Notes under the pieces: generated by a model
Seen by the model: only the letters and a program-made list of their open reading frames with translations
What the model was told of the DNA's origin: nothing
Database searches by the model: none
Part shown: piece by piece, positions 24,740 through 34,290 of the stretch
Position numbering within the stretch: the stretch's first letter is position 1
Layout: each line of letters opens with the position of its first letter
Translations under genes and position numbers: made by a program
Origin: an uncultured Christensenella sp.
GTDB taxonomy: Bacteria; Bacillota; Clostridia; Christensenellales; UBA3700
DNA: 64,000 nucleotides
Direction of reading: 5' to 3'
Assembly (NCBI GenBank): GCA_910584635.1
Contig: CAJUBA010000001.1
Location: 186,001-250,000 of the forward strand

Positions 24740-25894
24740 TTATGGCTTCATCCAATCGACATAAATTCCATAGCCTTTTGTAGGATCTGATACAAAAACA
24801 TGGGTTACAGCGCCTATGAGTTTGCCGTTTTGTATTATTGGGCTACCGCTCATCCCCTGCACTATTCCTCCGGTTGTTTCCAAAAGTCTTTTGTCCGTAA
24901 TCCGTAATACCATGCTTTTTTCTGATGGACTATTTTGGTTATTTGCCTTTATAATTTGTATTTCATATTTTTGCGGAACAATACCGTCAATGGTAGTATA
25001 GATATAAGCCGTTCCGGGTTGAACGTCGTTTTTGCTTCCGAGAATAATTTTCTCTCCGCTACTCTTCTTATTCAAATCTCCGTATAATCCGTAAATATTG
25101 TTTGCGGTAATATTGCCAAATGAATTTCCAAGTGTGCTGAAAGAGCCGTTGAGTTCTCCCGCCTTTCCTTTTTGACCTCTTACAAATCCGACTATATTAG
25201 CATTGTATATATTTCCGCCGTTTGCAACAATATCTTCTCCGTTCATATCTTTTATCGCGTGTCCGAGAGCGTAAAATTTATTACCGTCCATATAAGTCAT
25301 TGTGCCGATGCCCTCTATTTGATCTTGTAATAACAATCCAAGTTTCTTTTTACCGGTTAGTATATCCAATGCCGGGCTTATGCTATAATTTTCAGTTTCG
25401 CCTCTTCGCATTATGGATATTTCAACTTCTTCTTTTTCCTGAATTAAACCGCTTATTTGCGTAACCGATTCCAATTTAACTCCGTCGATTGAAAGCAGAA
25501 TATCACCGCTGTGAATGTCTAAGCCGTCAACCGGACAGACTGCGCCGTCTTTGGTTACTACGCTCACTTTTGAAGTTATATATAAACCTGTTTTTATGGC
25601 AATACCAATCGGATTTCCGCCTAAAATTACATATTTTTCAGGATTGGTGTCAATTTGAGTCTTTCCTATTGGTATAAATCCAAATAATTTGAAGTTAACT
25701 GTTTCTTTAGTTTTTTCACATTGCAACGCGGAATTCAATTGAATATCCGAATGTTTATAAGAATTTACGGACAATACTTGTCCGTTGATTTCGCTTACCT
25801 GATTGACCGTATACAATGTTACCGCCGATAATATTATTAGAATGATTAGTGTTAAAATACAAAATTTTTTCTTCAAGTTTACGTTCATTGTCAA
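24740..25894 (-). CDS. spoIVB: SpoIVB stage IV sporulation serine protease
   Basis: Forespore-secreted S55 peptidase that cleaves SpoIVFA and so triggers pro-sigma-K processing. 384 aa. N-terminal anchor (~9-30), a PDZ domain (~105-170, around DGLDIHSGDILLSIDGVKL) and the peptidase domain. Catalytic His lies in FYALGHAI (~215) and Ser in VQGMSGSPII (~350). The C-terminal THVFVSDPTKGYGIYVDWM motif is present. Ribosome site GAGAGG precedes the ATG. It follows recN as is usual, but spo0A does not come after it. Confidence 0.95.
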   Translation of the reverse strand: MTMNVNLKKKFCILTLIILIILSAVTLYTVNQVSEINGQVLSVNSYKHSDIQLNSALQCEKTKETVNFKLFGFIPIGKTQIDTNPEKYVILGGNPIGIAIKTGLYITSKVSVVTKDGAVCPVDGLDIHSGDILLSIDGVKLESVTQISGLIQEKEEVEISIMRRGETENYSISPALDILTGKKKLGLLLQDQIEGIGTMTYMDGNKFYALGHAIKDMNGEDIVANGGNIYNANIVGFVRGQKGKAGELNGSFSTLGNSFGNITANNIYGLYGDLNKKSSGEKIILGSKNDVQPGTAYIYTTIDGIVPQKYEIQIIKANNQNSPSEKSMVLRITDKRLLETTGGIVQGMSGSPIIQNGKLIGAVTHVFVSDPTKGYGIYVDWMKP

Positions 25895-25966
25895 ACCTCT
25901 CGGGAATTAGTTTGAGAAATGAAGGAAAAAATATTCGTCTATATGGTAGTTTTCTAGAAAAAATAA

Positions 25967-27661
25967 TTATTTTGATTTGTAACTATCCGCAAAACACAAC
26001 ATCTCTTTTGCATGAGGAATGGCGTAAGCGGAAGTTTCTATCCCTCCAATCAATCGAGCAAGTTCGCTTATTCTGCTTTCGTTGCTCAAAAATAGCAATT
26101 TGGTAACGGTATTTCCCTTATTCGTTGATTTTTCTATAAGGTAATGACTGTCTGCCATGGAAGCAAGTTGAGGTAAATGCGTAATAGCAAGCACTTGCTT
26201 ATCCTTTGCAATATCGTACATCTTTTGCGCTACTATCTGCGCGATTTTACCGCTTATACCCGTGTCGATTTCGTCAAATACCATAGTAGATATTCCATCC
26301 AAATTTGCAATAATCTTTTTCATTGCAAGCATAAATCGGGATAATTCGCCTCCGGAAATTACTTTGGAGAGTTCTTTTACCGGTTGTCCGGCGTTGGCGC
26401 TAAACATAAATATAGCGTCAACACCGCCGTTAGGATCGGGATGGAAATTATCAAGCGACGGTAATTGAGAAAATTCCGTTTGAAATTTACATGAAGGCAT
26501 TCCCAATTCTTTTAATTCTTTCAAAACGTTGCCGGCAAGTTTTTCCGCAGTCTTTTTTCTTTCGTCAAGAAGCATAGTCGAACTTTTATATAATTTATCT
26601 AACAAATTACGCTTTTCTTCTTCATATTCTTTTACTTTTTCTTCGCCGTCCGATAAAAATTCGTATTCTTCCCTTATAACTTCCAAATATGAATTTATTT
26701 CGTCTACAGAATTGCCATATTTGCGTTTGAGCGATCTTATCAAAGCGATTCTCTGTTCGCATTCTTCATATTGACGCATATCAAAGCGGTTGTCTTCCGC
26801 CATATCTACCAACGTTTCGGATATATCCTTAATTTCTATCTTGCATGACTCTAACCGCTCAATAATTTCGTCAAGGTTGCTTTCGTATCCTGCAATTTTG
26901 CCAAGTTGCGAAATTGCATAAGATAAGCCGGACAGTAAATTCTCACTATCGTCGCCGTTAAGAAGATTGTTACATTCGTTTAACGTAGAAATTATCGTTT
27001 GAGAATTATTAAGTTTATGTCTTAAAGCGATAAGTTCCTCTTCTTCGCCATCTTTTAGGTCAGCCTGCGATATTTCGTTAATCTGATACTCTAATAAATC
27101 AATATTTTTATTAACGTCGTTAAGCGAACCGTATTTTTTTAGTTTTTCGCATACGTCGGTATACCTATCGTATAACTCAATATGCGATTTTTTTAGCGTG
27201 TTTATGTTTTTCTCGCCGTATTTATCGATTATAGCCAAATGATAAGAACTATTCAACGCGGATACATTCTCATGCTGTCCGTAAATATCCGCTATAGTTG
27301 AGGCTATTTCTTTGAGAGTATTCAAGGTAACTCTTTGACCGTTAATAAAACAGGTATTTTTGCCTTCTACCGTCATAGAGCGTTTTAATATAAGAATATC
27401 GTCTTTTTCAATTTCCAATTCGTCCAAGATTTTATTCGTATTTTCTGAAAGATTTTCAAATACGGCAGTTACCGTAGCCGTATTTTCTCCGAATCTAATT
27501 AAAGTTTTATCCGCTCTTTTTCCCAATACAAAACTAAGGCTGTCTATTATTATAGACTTACCCGCTCCCGTTTCTCCGGATAAAATATTCAAACCTTGCG
27601 TGAAATTAACGTCAAGCGATTGAATCAGCGCTATGTTTTTGATTGACAAATTGCTCAACAT
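25967..27661 (-). CDS. recN: DNA repair protein RecN
   Basis: SMC-like ATPase of double-strand-break repair. 564 aa. Walker A GETGAGKSIIIDSL (~30-43), a long coiled-coil centre (~155-370), ABC signature VISGGELSRFMLA (~437-449) and Walker B MVFDEIDTGISG (~468-479). Ribosome site AAGGAT lies just before ATG and it starts 3 bases after argR, so it is read from the argR transcript. No LexA box is seen close to it. Confidence 0.96.
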   Translation of the reverse strand: MLSNLSIKNIALIQSLDVNFTQGLNILSGETGAGKSIIIDSLSFVLGKRADKTLIRFGENTATVTAVFENLSENTNKILDELEIEKDDILILKRSMTVEGKNTCFINGQRVTLNTLKEIASTIADIYGQHENVSALNSSYHLAIIDKYGEKNINTLKKSHIELYDRYTDVCEKLKKYGSLNDVNKNIDLLEYQINEISQADLKDGEEEELIALRHKLNNSQTIISTLNECNNLLNGDDSENLLSGLSYAISQLGKIAGYESNLDEIIERLESCKIEIKDISETLVDMAEDNRFDMRQYEECEQRIALIRSLKRKYGNSVDEINSYLEVIREEYEFLSDGEEKVKEYEEEKRNLLDKLYKSSTMLLDERKKTAEKLAGNVLKELKELGMPSCKFQTEFSQLPSLDNFHPDPNGGVDAIFMFSANAGQPVKELSKVISGGELSRFMLAMKKIIANLDGISTMVFDEIDTGISGKIAQIVAQKMYDIAKDKQVLAITHLPQLASMADSHYLIEKSTNKGNTVTKLLFLSNESRISELARLIGGIETSAYAIPHAKEMLCFADSYKSK

Positions 27662-27664
27662 ATA

Positions 27665-28114
27665 TCAAAACATATCCTTAAATAATTTCAACGCATCCTG
27701 AGCGTCTTTTTCAGTTGTAGCGACGCAAATTATCGTATCGTCGCCCGCAATAGTGCCTAATATTGTGGGAATCATTAAGTTATCTATATATGCGCCTGCG
27801 CTGTTTGCCGCGCCCGACACCGTCTTAATTACCAATATATTTCCCGCGCTTTGCAATCCCAATACGCATTCCTTGAAAATATTGTCGTATTTATTTTTTA
27901 ATCCCTTTTCCCTGAATTGAACTTGGGTATATCTGTATTTCTTTGTCGATCCCGCTACTTTCACAAGTCCGAGTTGTTTAATATCTCTTGAAATCGTCGC
28001 TTGCGTAACGTCAATTCCGTATTCATGAAGAATACTTACCAAATCTTCCTGTTTATCGATTTCATGCAACGTTACTATGTCCAATAATATTTGTTGTCTT
28101 GTCTTAGAACTCAT
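27665..28114 (-). CDS. argR: Arginine repressor ArgR/AhrC
   Basis: Arginine-responsive hexameric regulator. 149 aa. N-terminal winged helix (SSKTRQQILLDIVTLHEI; DVTQATISRDIKQLGLVKV, ~33-51) and C-terminal oligomerisation/arginine domain with GTIAGDDTIICVA (~118-130). Ribosome site GGGGAG lies before ATG. Order argR-recN is conserved in Firmicutes. Confidence 0.95.
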   Translation of the reverse strand: MSSKTRQQILLDIVTLHEIDKQEDLVSILHEYGIDVTQATISRDIKQLGLVKVAGSTKKYRYTQVQFREKGLKNKYDNIFKECVLGLQSAGNILVIKTVSGAANSAGAYIDNLMIPTILGTIAGDDTIICVATTEKDAQDALKLFKDMF

Positions 28115-28115
28115 T

Positions 28116-28943
28116 CTATTCTCCCCAGTAATTGAGTTTTTTTCTTAGTTTATTGTAAAAATTTTCGTTTTTGAATCTTATGAAAGAGGCGCATTTTTCC
28201 GCTTTTTCTATCGAAATATCAATTCCGTTTTGCGATTTATGAACGATTATGCCGTCCGCAATCACTCGAATCAAAGACGAATCGGTAGAAATTCTTATAC
28301 TTATCGCGTCGTCAATTACCATTGGACAACTGTGCAGAGAGTGCGGACAAATAGCGTTTACTATCAACGCTTTAACGCTGGGACTTAATACAGGTCCGTT
28401 GCATGAGAGCGAATAGGCAGTTGAACCAGTAGGCGTAGAAACCAATATTCCGTCGCTACGCACCGTGTCTGAACGTACGCCGTCAAGATCAATGTTAAAT
28501 GCTGAAATATGGCAAGTGTCTTGGTTGTTGACTATAATTTCATTGAGCGCGTAATAATCTTTGCCGTCGATTGTTGTTTTAAGTAAAGTTCTCGTTTCAA
28601 TGGTATATGTATTGTCTTTAAGACATTTTACCGCATAATCCATTTCGTTTTCGTCGATTTCCGTTAAAAATCCTATCTTGCCCATATTTATTCCGAGTAT
28701 AGGACGGTCATCGATTAAATTACGGACGGCATCCAACATTGTACCGTCCCCTCCAAAGGAGACGACAAGATCGCACCAATCAAACACTACGGTCGACGGC
28801 GCGATACTATCCGCGTCAAAAAATTCGCTTGCATTGTCGCAAACTTTGTACTGCAAGTCGTTTTCTTTGAGTTTTGCGCAAAATACTTTTGCCGCTTTAG
28901 CGTTGATATCTCTTTTTAGGTTTATGCGTATGCCGATTTTCAT
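28116..28943 (-). CDS. nadK: NAD kinase
   Basis: Phosphorylates NAD to NADP. 275 aa. GGDGTMLDAVR (~64-74), NMGKIGFLTEI (~92), DGILVSTPTGSTAYSLSCNGP (in part, ~146-166). It has its own promoter inside the end of tlyA and no ribosome site, so it seems to be translated from a leaderless mRNA. Confidence 0.95.
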   Translation of the reverse strand: MKIGIRINLKRDINAKAAKVFCAKLKENDLQYKVCDNASEFFDADSIAPSTVVFDWCDLVVSFGGDGTMLDAVRNLIDDRPILGINMGKIGFLTEIDENEMDYAVKCLKDNTYTIETRTLLKTTIDGKDYYALNEIIVNNQDTCHISAFNIDLDGVRSDTVRSDGILVSTPTGSTAYSLSCNGPVLSPSVKALIVNAICPHSLHSCPMVIDDAISIRISTDSSLIRVIADGIIVHKSQNGIDISIEKAEKCASFIRFKNENFYNKLRKKLNYWGE

Positions 28944-28949
28944 AATATA

Positions 28950-28978
28950 ATTATAACGATTTTCGCATAATTATTCAA
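28950..28978 (-). promoter_or_regulatory. nadK promoter, leaderless layout
   Basis: Minus strand TTGAAT (28973-28978), 17-bp spacer, TATAAT (28950-28955), six bases, ATG 28943. The -35 box overlaps the tlyA stop codon. No Shine-Dalgarno sequence is present. Confidence 0.7.
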
Positions 28979-29699
28979 TAGGTTTGCATAAAAATATTAA
29001 AAATTCTACGTTTTTATTTGCTTTAATTGGCGCTGTGGTAATATTTTTATATATGAATCCAAGATCGATAGCAAATTTCTCTATTTCCCGACATACTTGC
29101 CGTCTTATTTTATCGCTCAATACTATCCCGTTTTTGCTTAAAAATTTGTTGCCCGCTTCAAATTGAGGTTTGATTAGCGCAATGGTATCTCCGCCTTTTT
29201 TGAGAATATTAAATACGGCGGGTAAAATTAATTTTAGGGATATAAAACTTACGTCCACGCACACAAAATCAACGTATTCGCCGAAAGTTTCCATATTTAT
29301 ATATCTAGCGTTCGTTCTATCCTTTACGACAACTTTGGGATTGTTTTTCAAATCTTCCGAAAAAGCGCATTCTCCTACGTCGACGGCGTATACTCTCTCC
29401 GCTCCGTTTTGAAGAAGACAGTCGGTAAATCCGCCGTTTGAGGCTCCTATATCGGCGCAAATTTTGCCTCTCACTGAATAATCAAAATCCAACAACGCTT
29501 TTTGAAGTTTATCTCCTCCAAGCGAAGAAAATCTAAAAGTGTCAAGCACTTTTATATCGACGTTATTTTGTTCATTGACGTCATAAGCGGGTTTTGTAAT
29601 AATTTTTCCGTTAACCTGAATAAAAGAATTATCTATCATTTGTTGCGCTTTGGCGCGAGTAATATTAAGAGTTTTACTTAAATATAAATCTAATCTCAT
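28971..29699 (-). CDS. tlyA: TlyA-family rRNA 2'-O-methyltransferase
   Basis: Hemolysin A/TlyA family, S4 domain plus FtsJ-like methyltransferase, known to methylate ribosomal RNA. 242 aa. N-terminal S4 (MRLDLYLSKTLNITRAKAQQ, ~1-60), then ADIGASNGGFTDCLLQNGA (~82-100) as the SAM site, and DVSFISLKLILP (~149) and KPQFEAG (~177). It follows dxs by 1 base in the usual dxs-tlyA-nadK-argR-recN order. Confidence 0.92.
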   Translation of the reverse strand: MRLDLYLSKTLNITRAKAQQMIDNSFIQVNGKIITKPAYDVNEQNNVDIKVLDTFRFSSLGGDKLQKALLDFDYSVRGKICADIGASNGGFTDCLLQNGAERVYAVDVGECAFSEDLKNNPKVVVKDRTNARYINMETFGEYVDFVCVDVSFISLKLILPAVFNILKKGGDTIALIKPQFEAGNKFLSKNGIVLSDKIRRQVCREIEKFAIDLGFIYKNITTAPIKANKNVEFLIFLCKPIE

Positions 29700-29700
29700 A

Positions 29701-31398
29701 TTATTTATTGATTTTTGACTTTACAAACGATACGATACTGTCTGCGTCTAATCCGACGGACGCGATAAGTTCTTCTCTTGATGCAACTGCGTACGGCTTA
29801 TTCTCAACATTTACTCCGTAAACCTTTGCGTAACATTCGCTTTTATTGAAAAATTCCAAAACTTGCGAATAGATAGAATTCGACGAAGTATATTCTTCAA
29901 ATATAAACAAAGTATCGTCTTTCGTAAAATTCGAAAGCATGGTTACGTCAATAGGCTTTATAAATCTTGCATTGATTACGTTTACTTTTACTCCGAGATT
30001 ACCGAGAGTTCGAGCCGCTTTGTACACGTTCGCAAGAACGTCTCCGTTGGAAATAAGCGTTATATTCGAATTAGCGTCTACAAGTCTTTCCCACTTTCCA
30101 TACTCGATAGGCGCCGTCTTTCCATACTCAAAAGATACTTCGCTTTTAGGATATCTTATCGCAATCGGTTTAGAAAAATTCTGAGACCACTGGATAACGG
30201 ATTTTAACTCCTCCGAATCTTTAGGCGCGAAAATACTCATATTAGGCATACTTCCCAAATAACCAACGTCGTATATGCCTTGATGGGTTTCTCCGTCTCC
30301 GCCTACAAATCCCGCTCTGTCAATGCACAGCACTACCGGAAGTTCGTTTAGACAGACGTCGTGCAATACGTTATCGTAAGCGCGTTGAAGAAAAGTAGAA
30401 TAGATTGCGACGTAAGGTTTTCTTCCTGCCAACGCAAGTCCCGCCGACATTGTAACGGCATGCTCTTCTGCGATTCCGACGTCTACAAATCTGTCGGGAT
30501 AAGTCTTTGAAAACTCGTTTAATCCCGTACCGTCGGTCATTGCCGCAGTAATCGCAAAAATATCATTGTTTGTTTTTGCAATTTCGGTTAAACTCTGTCC
30601 GAAAATTTGTCCGTAGCATAATTTGTCGCAAGATTTTCCGACGCTATGATACTTAGACGGATTTTCTTCCGCGAACTGCGCTCCCTTACCTTTTTGAGTA
30701 ACTACGTGCAAAATTATAGATTTATCCAAATTCTTCGCATATTTGAGTTTTCCGATTAAGTCCGCAATATTGTGTCCGTCAATATTTGTTATTGTTTCAA
30801 TATTAGGCAAAGAGATTTCGTTGCCGTATTTGCGTACTATTTTTAGATAATCATTTACAAAACCGACGTTGTCGGAAATTGATTTATTATTATCGTTTAT
30901 AATAACTATGACTTTTTTATCCAAAGTCAAAGCGTCGTTCAACGCTTCATAAAAGAGTCCGCCCGTCATTGCGCCGTCGCCGATTAGACAGATTACTTGC
31001 CCGGAAGCGTTGCCTCTCGCCATACCGCAACCTATAGAAAGCGCAGTTGACGCATGTCCGCTGTTTACGGCGTCGAAGTCGCTTTCCTCTCTTTTAGGAA
31101 AACCGCTAAGACCGTCTTTCTGACGCAATTTTTTGAAATTTTCAAGTCTTCCGCTCAATATTTTGAAAGCGTAACACTGATGCCCGACGTCGAAAATCAG
31201 TTTATCCTTGGGAAAATCGAATACATAGGAAATAGCGCAAGTCAAGTCGACTACGCCGAGATTCGACGCCAAATGACCTCCGTTGGATAAGGTATATTCC
31301 GTTATGACTTCTCTCAAATCTTCCGACAAAACAACCAGTTCGTCATTATTAAGACTTTTTAAGCCGTCGGGCAATTTGACTTTATCTAGAATTTTCAT
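29701..31398 (-). CDS. dxs: 1-deoxy-D-xylulose-5-phosphate synthase
   Basis: First enzyme of the MEP isoprenoid pathway, thiamine-diphosphate dependent. 565 aa, shorter than the common ~620. GHQCYAFKIL (~72), LIGDGAMTGGLFYEALNDA (~138-156) with the TPP-Mg motif, DGTGLNEF, VGIAEEHAVTMSAGLALAG (~299) and FLQRAYDNV, DRAGFVGGDGETHQGIYD (~354-371). Ribosome site GAGG lies before ATG; the start overlaps the upstream membrane-protein gene by 17 bases. Confidence 0.97.
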   Translation of the reverse strand: MKILDKVKLPDGLKSLNNDELVVLSEDLREVITEYTLSNGGHLASNLGVVDLTCAISYVFDFPKDKLIFDVGHQCYAFKILSGRLENFKKLRQKDGLSGFPKREESDFDAVNSGHASTALSIGCGMARGNASGQVICLIGDGAMTGGLFYEALNDALTLDKKVIVIINDNNKSISDNVGFVNDYLKIVRKYGNEISLPNIETITNIDGHNIADLIGKLKYAKNLDKSIILHVVTQKGKGAQFAEENPSKYHSVGKSCDKLCYGQIFGQSLTEIAKTNNDIFAITAAMTDGTGLNEFSKTYPDRFVDVGIAEEHAVTMSAGLALAGRKPYVAIYSTFLQRAYDNVLHDVCLNELPVVLCIDRAGFVGGDGETHQGIYDVGYLGSMPNMSIFAPKDSEELKSVIQWSQNFSKPIAIRYPKSEVSFEYGKTAPIEYGKWERLVDANSNITLISNGDVLANVYKAARTLGNLGVKVNVINARFIKPIDVTMLSNFTKDDTLFIFEEYTSSNSIYSQVLEFFNKSECYAKVYGVNVENKPYAVASREELIASVGLDADSIVSFVKSKINK

Positions 31399-31987
31399 CC
31401 ATTTTCCTCTTTTTCGTTATAAAAATTCCTATAATTCTTGCGGACATAAATACAAACTCCGCGCTGTTTTTTACCGCTACTTTTTTAAGCGACGCTTTAC
31501 CGCCTACTGTTATTGCCGCAATAACGCTGGAAACTATAATTGTTATCCAATGTCCGCCCTGCGAGTGGAGGTTTAATTGCAAAACTATTGACGCTCCGCA
31601 TGCTCCGCTCAATATTCCGCACATATCTCCGATAACGTCTGCGCATATATTGTTTACCTTTTCGGCGTTCTTTACAAGATACTGCGCGATTTTATATTGC
31701 TTTGTATACCGAGAATACTTTTTTATATCTTCTTGAGAGCATGACGCTACGCTCAGTCCGATACCGTCGAATATAATGCTTATCAGAATCATAAACGACA
31801 AAAGCATTATCGATATTATAATATCGCTTTTAGAGGTCGTAATCTGCGAAATAAAACTGCAAATTACTGCTCCGAAAAAGGTAAAAATTGTGATTTTTAT
31901 TACCCACATTTCAGCGATATTTATCTTAGCCCTTCCCTTTGGCGTTCGATGTCTATCAATTTTTTTGCAACGGTTTTTTCTTTCCAT
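31382..31987 (-). CDS. Four-span membrane protein, CorB/DUF21-like
   Basis: 201 aa. Hydrophobic spans near 32-48, 54-78, 128-145 and 150-170. The central segment SIIFDGIGLSVASCSQEDIKKY and NAEKVNNICADVIGDMCGILSGACGA (in part) resembles proteins annotated in Clostridia as CorB-type (CNNM/DUF21) Mg/Co transporters but without CBS domains. Function unproved. TATAAT touches the ATG at 31987, and no ribosome site is clear, so the start is uncertain; Met27 is a possible alternative. It lies between ispA and dxs. Confidence 0.6.
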   Translation of the reverse strand: MERKNRCKKIDRHRTPKGRAKINIAEMWVIKITIFTFFGAVICSFISQITTSKSDIIISIMLLSFMILISIIFDGIGLSVASCSQEDIKKYSRYTKQYKIAQYLVKNAEKVNNICADVIGDMCGILSGACGASIVLQLNLHSQGGHWITIIVSSVIAAITVGGKASLKKVAVKNSAEFVFMSARIIGIFITKKRKMDENSR

Positions 31988-32025
31988 ATTATAAAATATG
32001 GATAATCACCCACTATTATGCAATA

Positions 32026-32901
32026 TCAGTTCAATCGACGGCTGAGATATTTGCATAATGCGATAAGTTTTTCCGAGCGTTTACCGTGTTTTTCAATATC
32101 TGCGATTGCTGAAGATTCCAACTTCGACGCATACTCGATAGATTTTTCTATTCCCAGTATATCTACTACAGTTTTTTTACCGTTTGCGCTGTCCTGATTT
32201 ATTTCTTTTCCCAAAACTTCTTTCGTAGAAGTTTTATCGAGAATATCATCTACGATTTGAAAAATTTCTCCCAGTTTATTTGCGAAATTTTCCATATCTT
32301 TTATTTCTTCCGCATTGCCTCCGCACTTTATCATACTACCTACCAAAGCGCTCTTCAAAAGACATGACGTTTTCAGCCTATTCAATTTTAATATCTCATC
32401 AAGAGAATAATTGCTCTTGTCTTCATTTGCCAAGTCTATACATTGACCGCCTATCATACCGTTGATACCGCTGTTTTTTGCAATATATCGGATTGCCTGC
32501 AACGCATTGCTGTCAAAATTCTTATCTCCCAACATTGCTTCGAAAGCCATATTCAGTAATGCGTCGCCGCTCAATACAGCCATCCCTTCGCCGAAAACGA
32601 TATGAGAAGTAGGCTTGCCTCTTCTTAAAGAATCGTCGTCCATACAAGGCAAATCGTCATGCACCAACGAATAAGAATGAATCATTTCTATTCCGACTGC
32701 AATCGACGCTACAAATTCCGTATCCTTGTTACAAAACTCGCTCGCAAGATAACACAATGCAGGACGGATTCTTTTTCCGCCGTTTTCAATCCCGTATCGC
32801 AAAGCCTTAAAAATAGGCTGAATATCGCATGGATTATTCTTGAAATAATCTTCGAGTTGTTCGGCAAATATCGTTTTATATTTTTCCAAAGCGCTCTGCA
32901 T
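32026..32901 (-). CDS. ispA: Polyprenyl (farnesyl) diphosphate synthase
   Basis: Condenses IPP with DMAPP/GPP. 291 aa. First Asp-rich motif DDLPCMDDD (~79-87), GKRIRPALCYL (~38), second Asp-rich motif QIVDDILD (~218-225), KKTVVD near the end. Shares its start with the xseB stop, in the xseA-xseB-ispA order common in Firmicutes. Feeds uppS further along. Confidence 0.95.
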   Translation of the reverse strand: MQSALEKYKTIFAEQLEDYFKNNPCDIQPIFKALRYGIENGGKRIRPALCYLASEFCNKDTEFVASIAVGIEMIHSYSLVHDDLPCMDDDSLRRGKPTSHIVFGEGMAVLSGDALLNMAFEAMLGDKNFDSNALQAIRYIAKNSGINGMIGGQCIDLANEDKSNYSLDEILKLNRLKTSCLLKSALVGSMIKCGGNAEEIKDMENFANKLGEIFQIVDDILDKTSTKEVLGKEINQDSANGKKTVVDILGIEKSIEYASKLESSAIADIEKHGKRSEKLIALCKYLSRRLN

Positions 32902-33113
32902 TACTCAACCTCTACGAGTTTAGCGACCAACTCGTTTGATTTTTCTTCCAAAAGAGCAATCTGTCCTTTGACGTCATTGAGTTTTTCGCTACAGTCTTTA
33001 CAAAGTTCCATTGCTTTTGAATATAAAGTCATACTCTCGTCCACAGACAGTTTTCCGCTTTCAAGTTTCTCAACTATGTTATCCAGTTGACTCAACGCTT
33101 CTTCAAACTTCAT
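32901..33113 (-). CDS. xseB: Exodeoxyribonuclease VII small subunit
   Basis: 70 aa coiled-coil subunit: FEEALSQLDNIVEKLESGKLSVDESMTLYSKAMELCKDCSEKL covers the family signature (shown in part by LDNIVEKLESG and LDESM-like SVDESM). Overlaps xseA by 11 bases. Confidence 0.93.
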   Translation of the reverse strand: MKFEEALSQLDNIVEKLESGKLSVDESMTLYSKAMELCKDCSEKLNDVKGQIALLEEKSNELVAKLVEVE

Positions 33114-34290
33114 TTTCCACCTCCAATATACGCGCCTTAACCTTGCAATTTTTTGTCTGCAAAGACACGCTATCTCCTACCGCAAGATTTTTCGCTTCAA
33201 AAACAGGCTTGCCCTCTTTGTTCATTACCCAATATCCTTTTTCCAAAACTGCGAGAGGATTCAAGATTTTCAACTTTGCGATTGCATTCGCCAGTCTGTG
33301 TTCGATACCTGTTTGCATTTTCTCTGCGGAGTTTATTACTTTCATTAAATATTGTTCTACTATGCGCGCGTTTGACGAATATTTGAGTTTCATTGCAGAA
33401 TTTATATAACCTAATTTTGATTTTAATTCCTTTTCTCCCTCTTCAACTCGTCTTTTTGTATATTTGCTCATTTTAATCAAAATACTTGCAAAATACTCTT
33501 TCAATAATTCGGTATCATAAGCAATATATTCTGCCGCGGCTGTTGGCGTAGCCGCTCTGTAATCTGCGACCATGTCGCAAAGAGTTACGTCCGTTTCATG
33601 TCCTACGGCAGAAATAATAGGCGTCTTGCATTTGAATATCGTCTTTACCAACGTTTCATCGTTAAAAGGCATCAAATCCTCTGTCGAGCCGCCGCCTCTT
33701 GCTATTATTATCACGTCGTAGCCTATTTTATCGACAAGTTCGAGCGCTTCTATAATATCTTTGCTTGCTTCCGTTCCCTGTACTCTAACATCTTTAATAA
33801 ATATATTTATCAAATCGTTTTTACGACGTACCGTCTTTTTAATATCTTTTATTACCGCTCCGTGATAGGACGTAATGATGCACACGTTTGTTGGATATTG
33901 TGGAATAGACTTTTTGAACTGCTCGTTGAAATAGCCTTCGCTTTGAAGTTTTTGTTTGAGCATTTCAAATTGAAGCGCAAGAATTCCTTTACCTATCGGC
34001 GTAATGCTGTCCACGTTAAAATTCAGTTTTCCGCCTTTAGCGTAATAATCTACCGAACCTTTTGCTATTATGCTTTCTCCGACTTTCGGTATATAAGTTT
34101 TATTACAGTTGAAACAATTGGCGCTGATCTGACAGTTTTCGTCCTTTAATACAAAATACGCGTGTCCTTTTACTATCTTGTGTTCGGATACTTCTCCTGC
34201 GACCTGTATATCGTGAAGATGTTCTTCCGCTCGAAAGATAGATGAAATTACGGTATTAAGCGCTGTAACGTTGATTATGTTACCGTTCAT
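33103..34290 (-). CDS. xseA: Exodeoxyribonuclease VII large subunit
   Basis: Processive single-strand exonuclease with XseB. About 395 aa from ATG 34290; a TTG at 34302 gives four more residues but is not needed. N-terminal OB fold (VAGEVSEHKIVKGHAYFVLKD), catalytic domain with ITSYHGAVIKDI, IARGGGSTEDLMPFND (~196-211) and SAVGHETDVTLCDMVADYRAATPTAAAE (in part), C-terminal coiled coil. Start lies inside the end of folD. Confidence 0.95.
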   Translation of the reverse strand: MNGNIINVTALNTVISSIFRAEEHLHDIQVAGEVSEHKIVKGHAYFVLKDENCQISANCFNCNKTYIPKVGESIIAKGSVDYYAKGGKLNFNVDSITPIGKGILALQFEMLKQKLQSEGYFNEQFKKSIPQYPTNVCIITSYHGAVIKDIKKTVRRKNDLINIFIKDVRVQGTEASKDIIEALELVDKIGYDVIIIARGGGSTEDLMPFNDETLVKTIFKCKTPIISAVGHETDVTLCDMVADYRAATPTAAAEYIAYDTELLKEYFASILIKMSKYTKRRVEEGEKELKSKLGYINSAMKLKYSSNARIVEQYLMKVINSAEKMQTGIEHRLANAIAKLKILNPLAVLEKGYWVMNKEGKPVFEAKNLAVGDSVSLQTKNCKVKARILEVENEV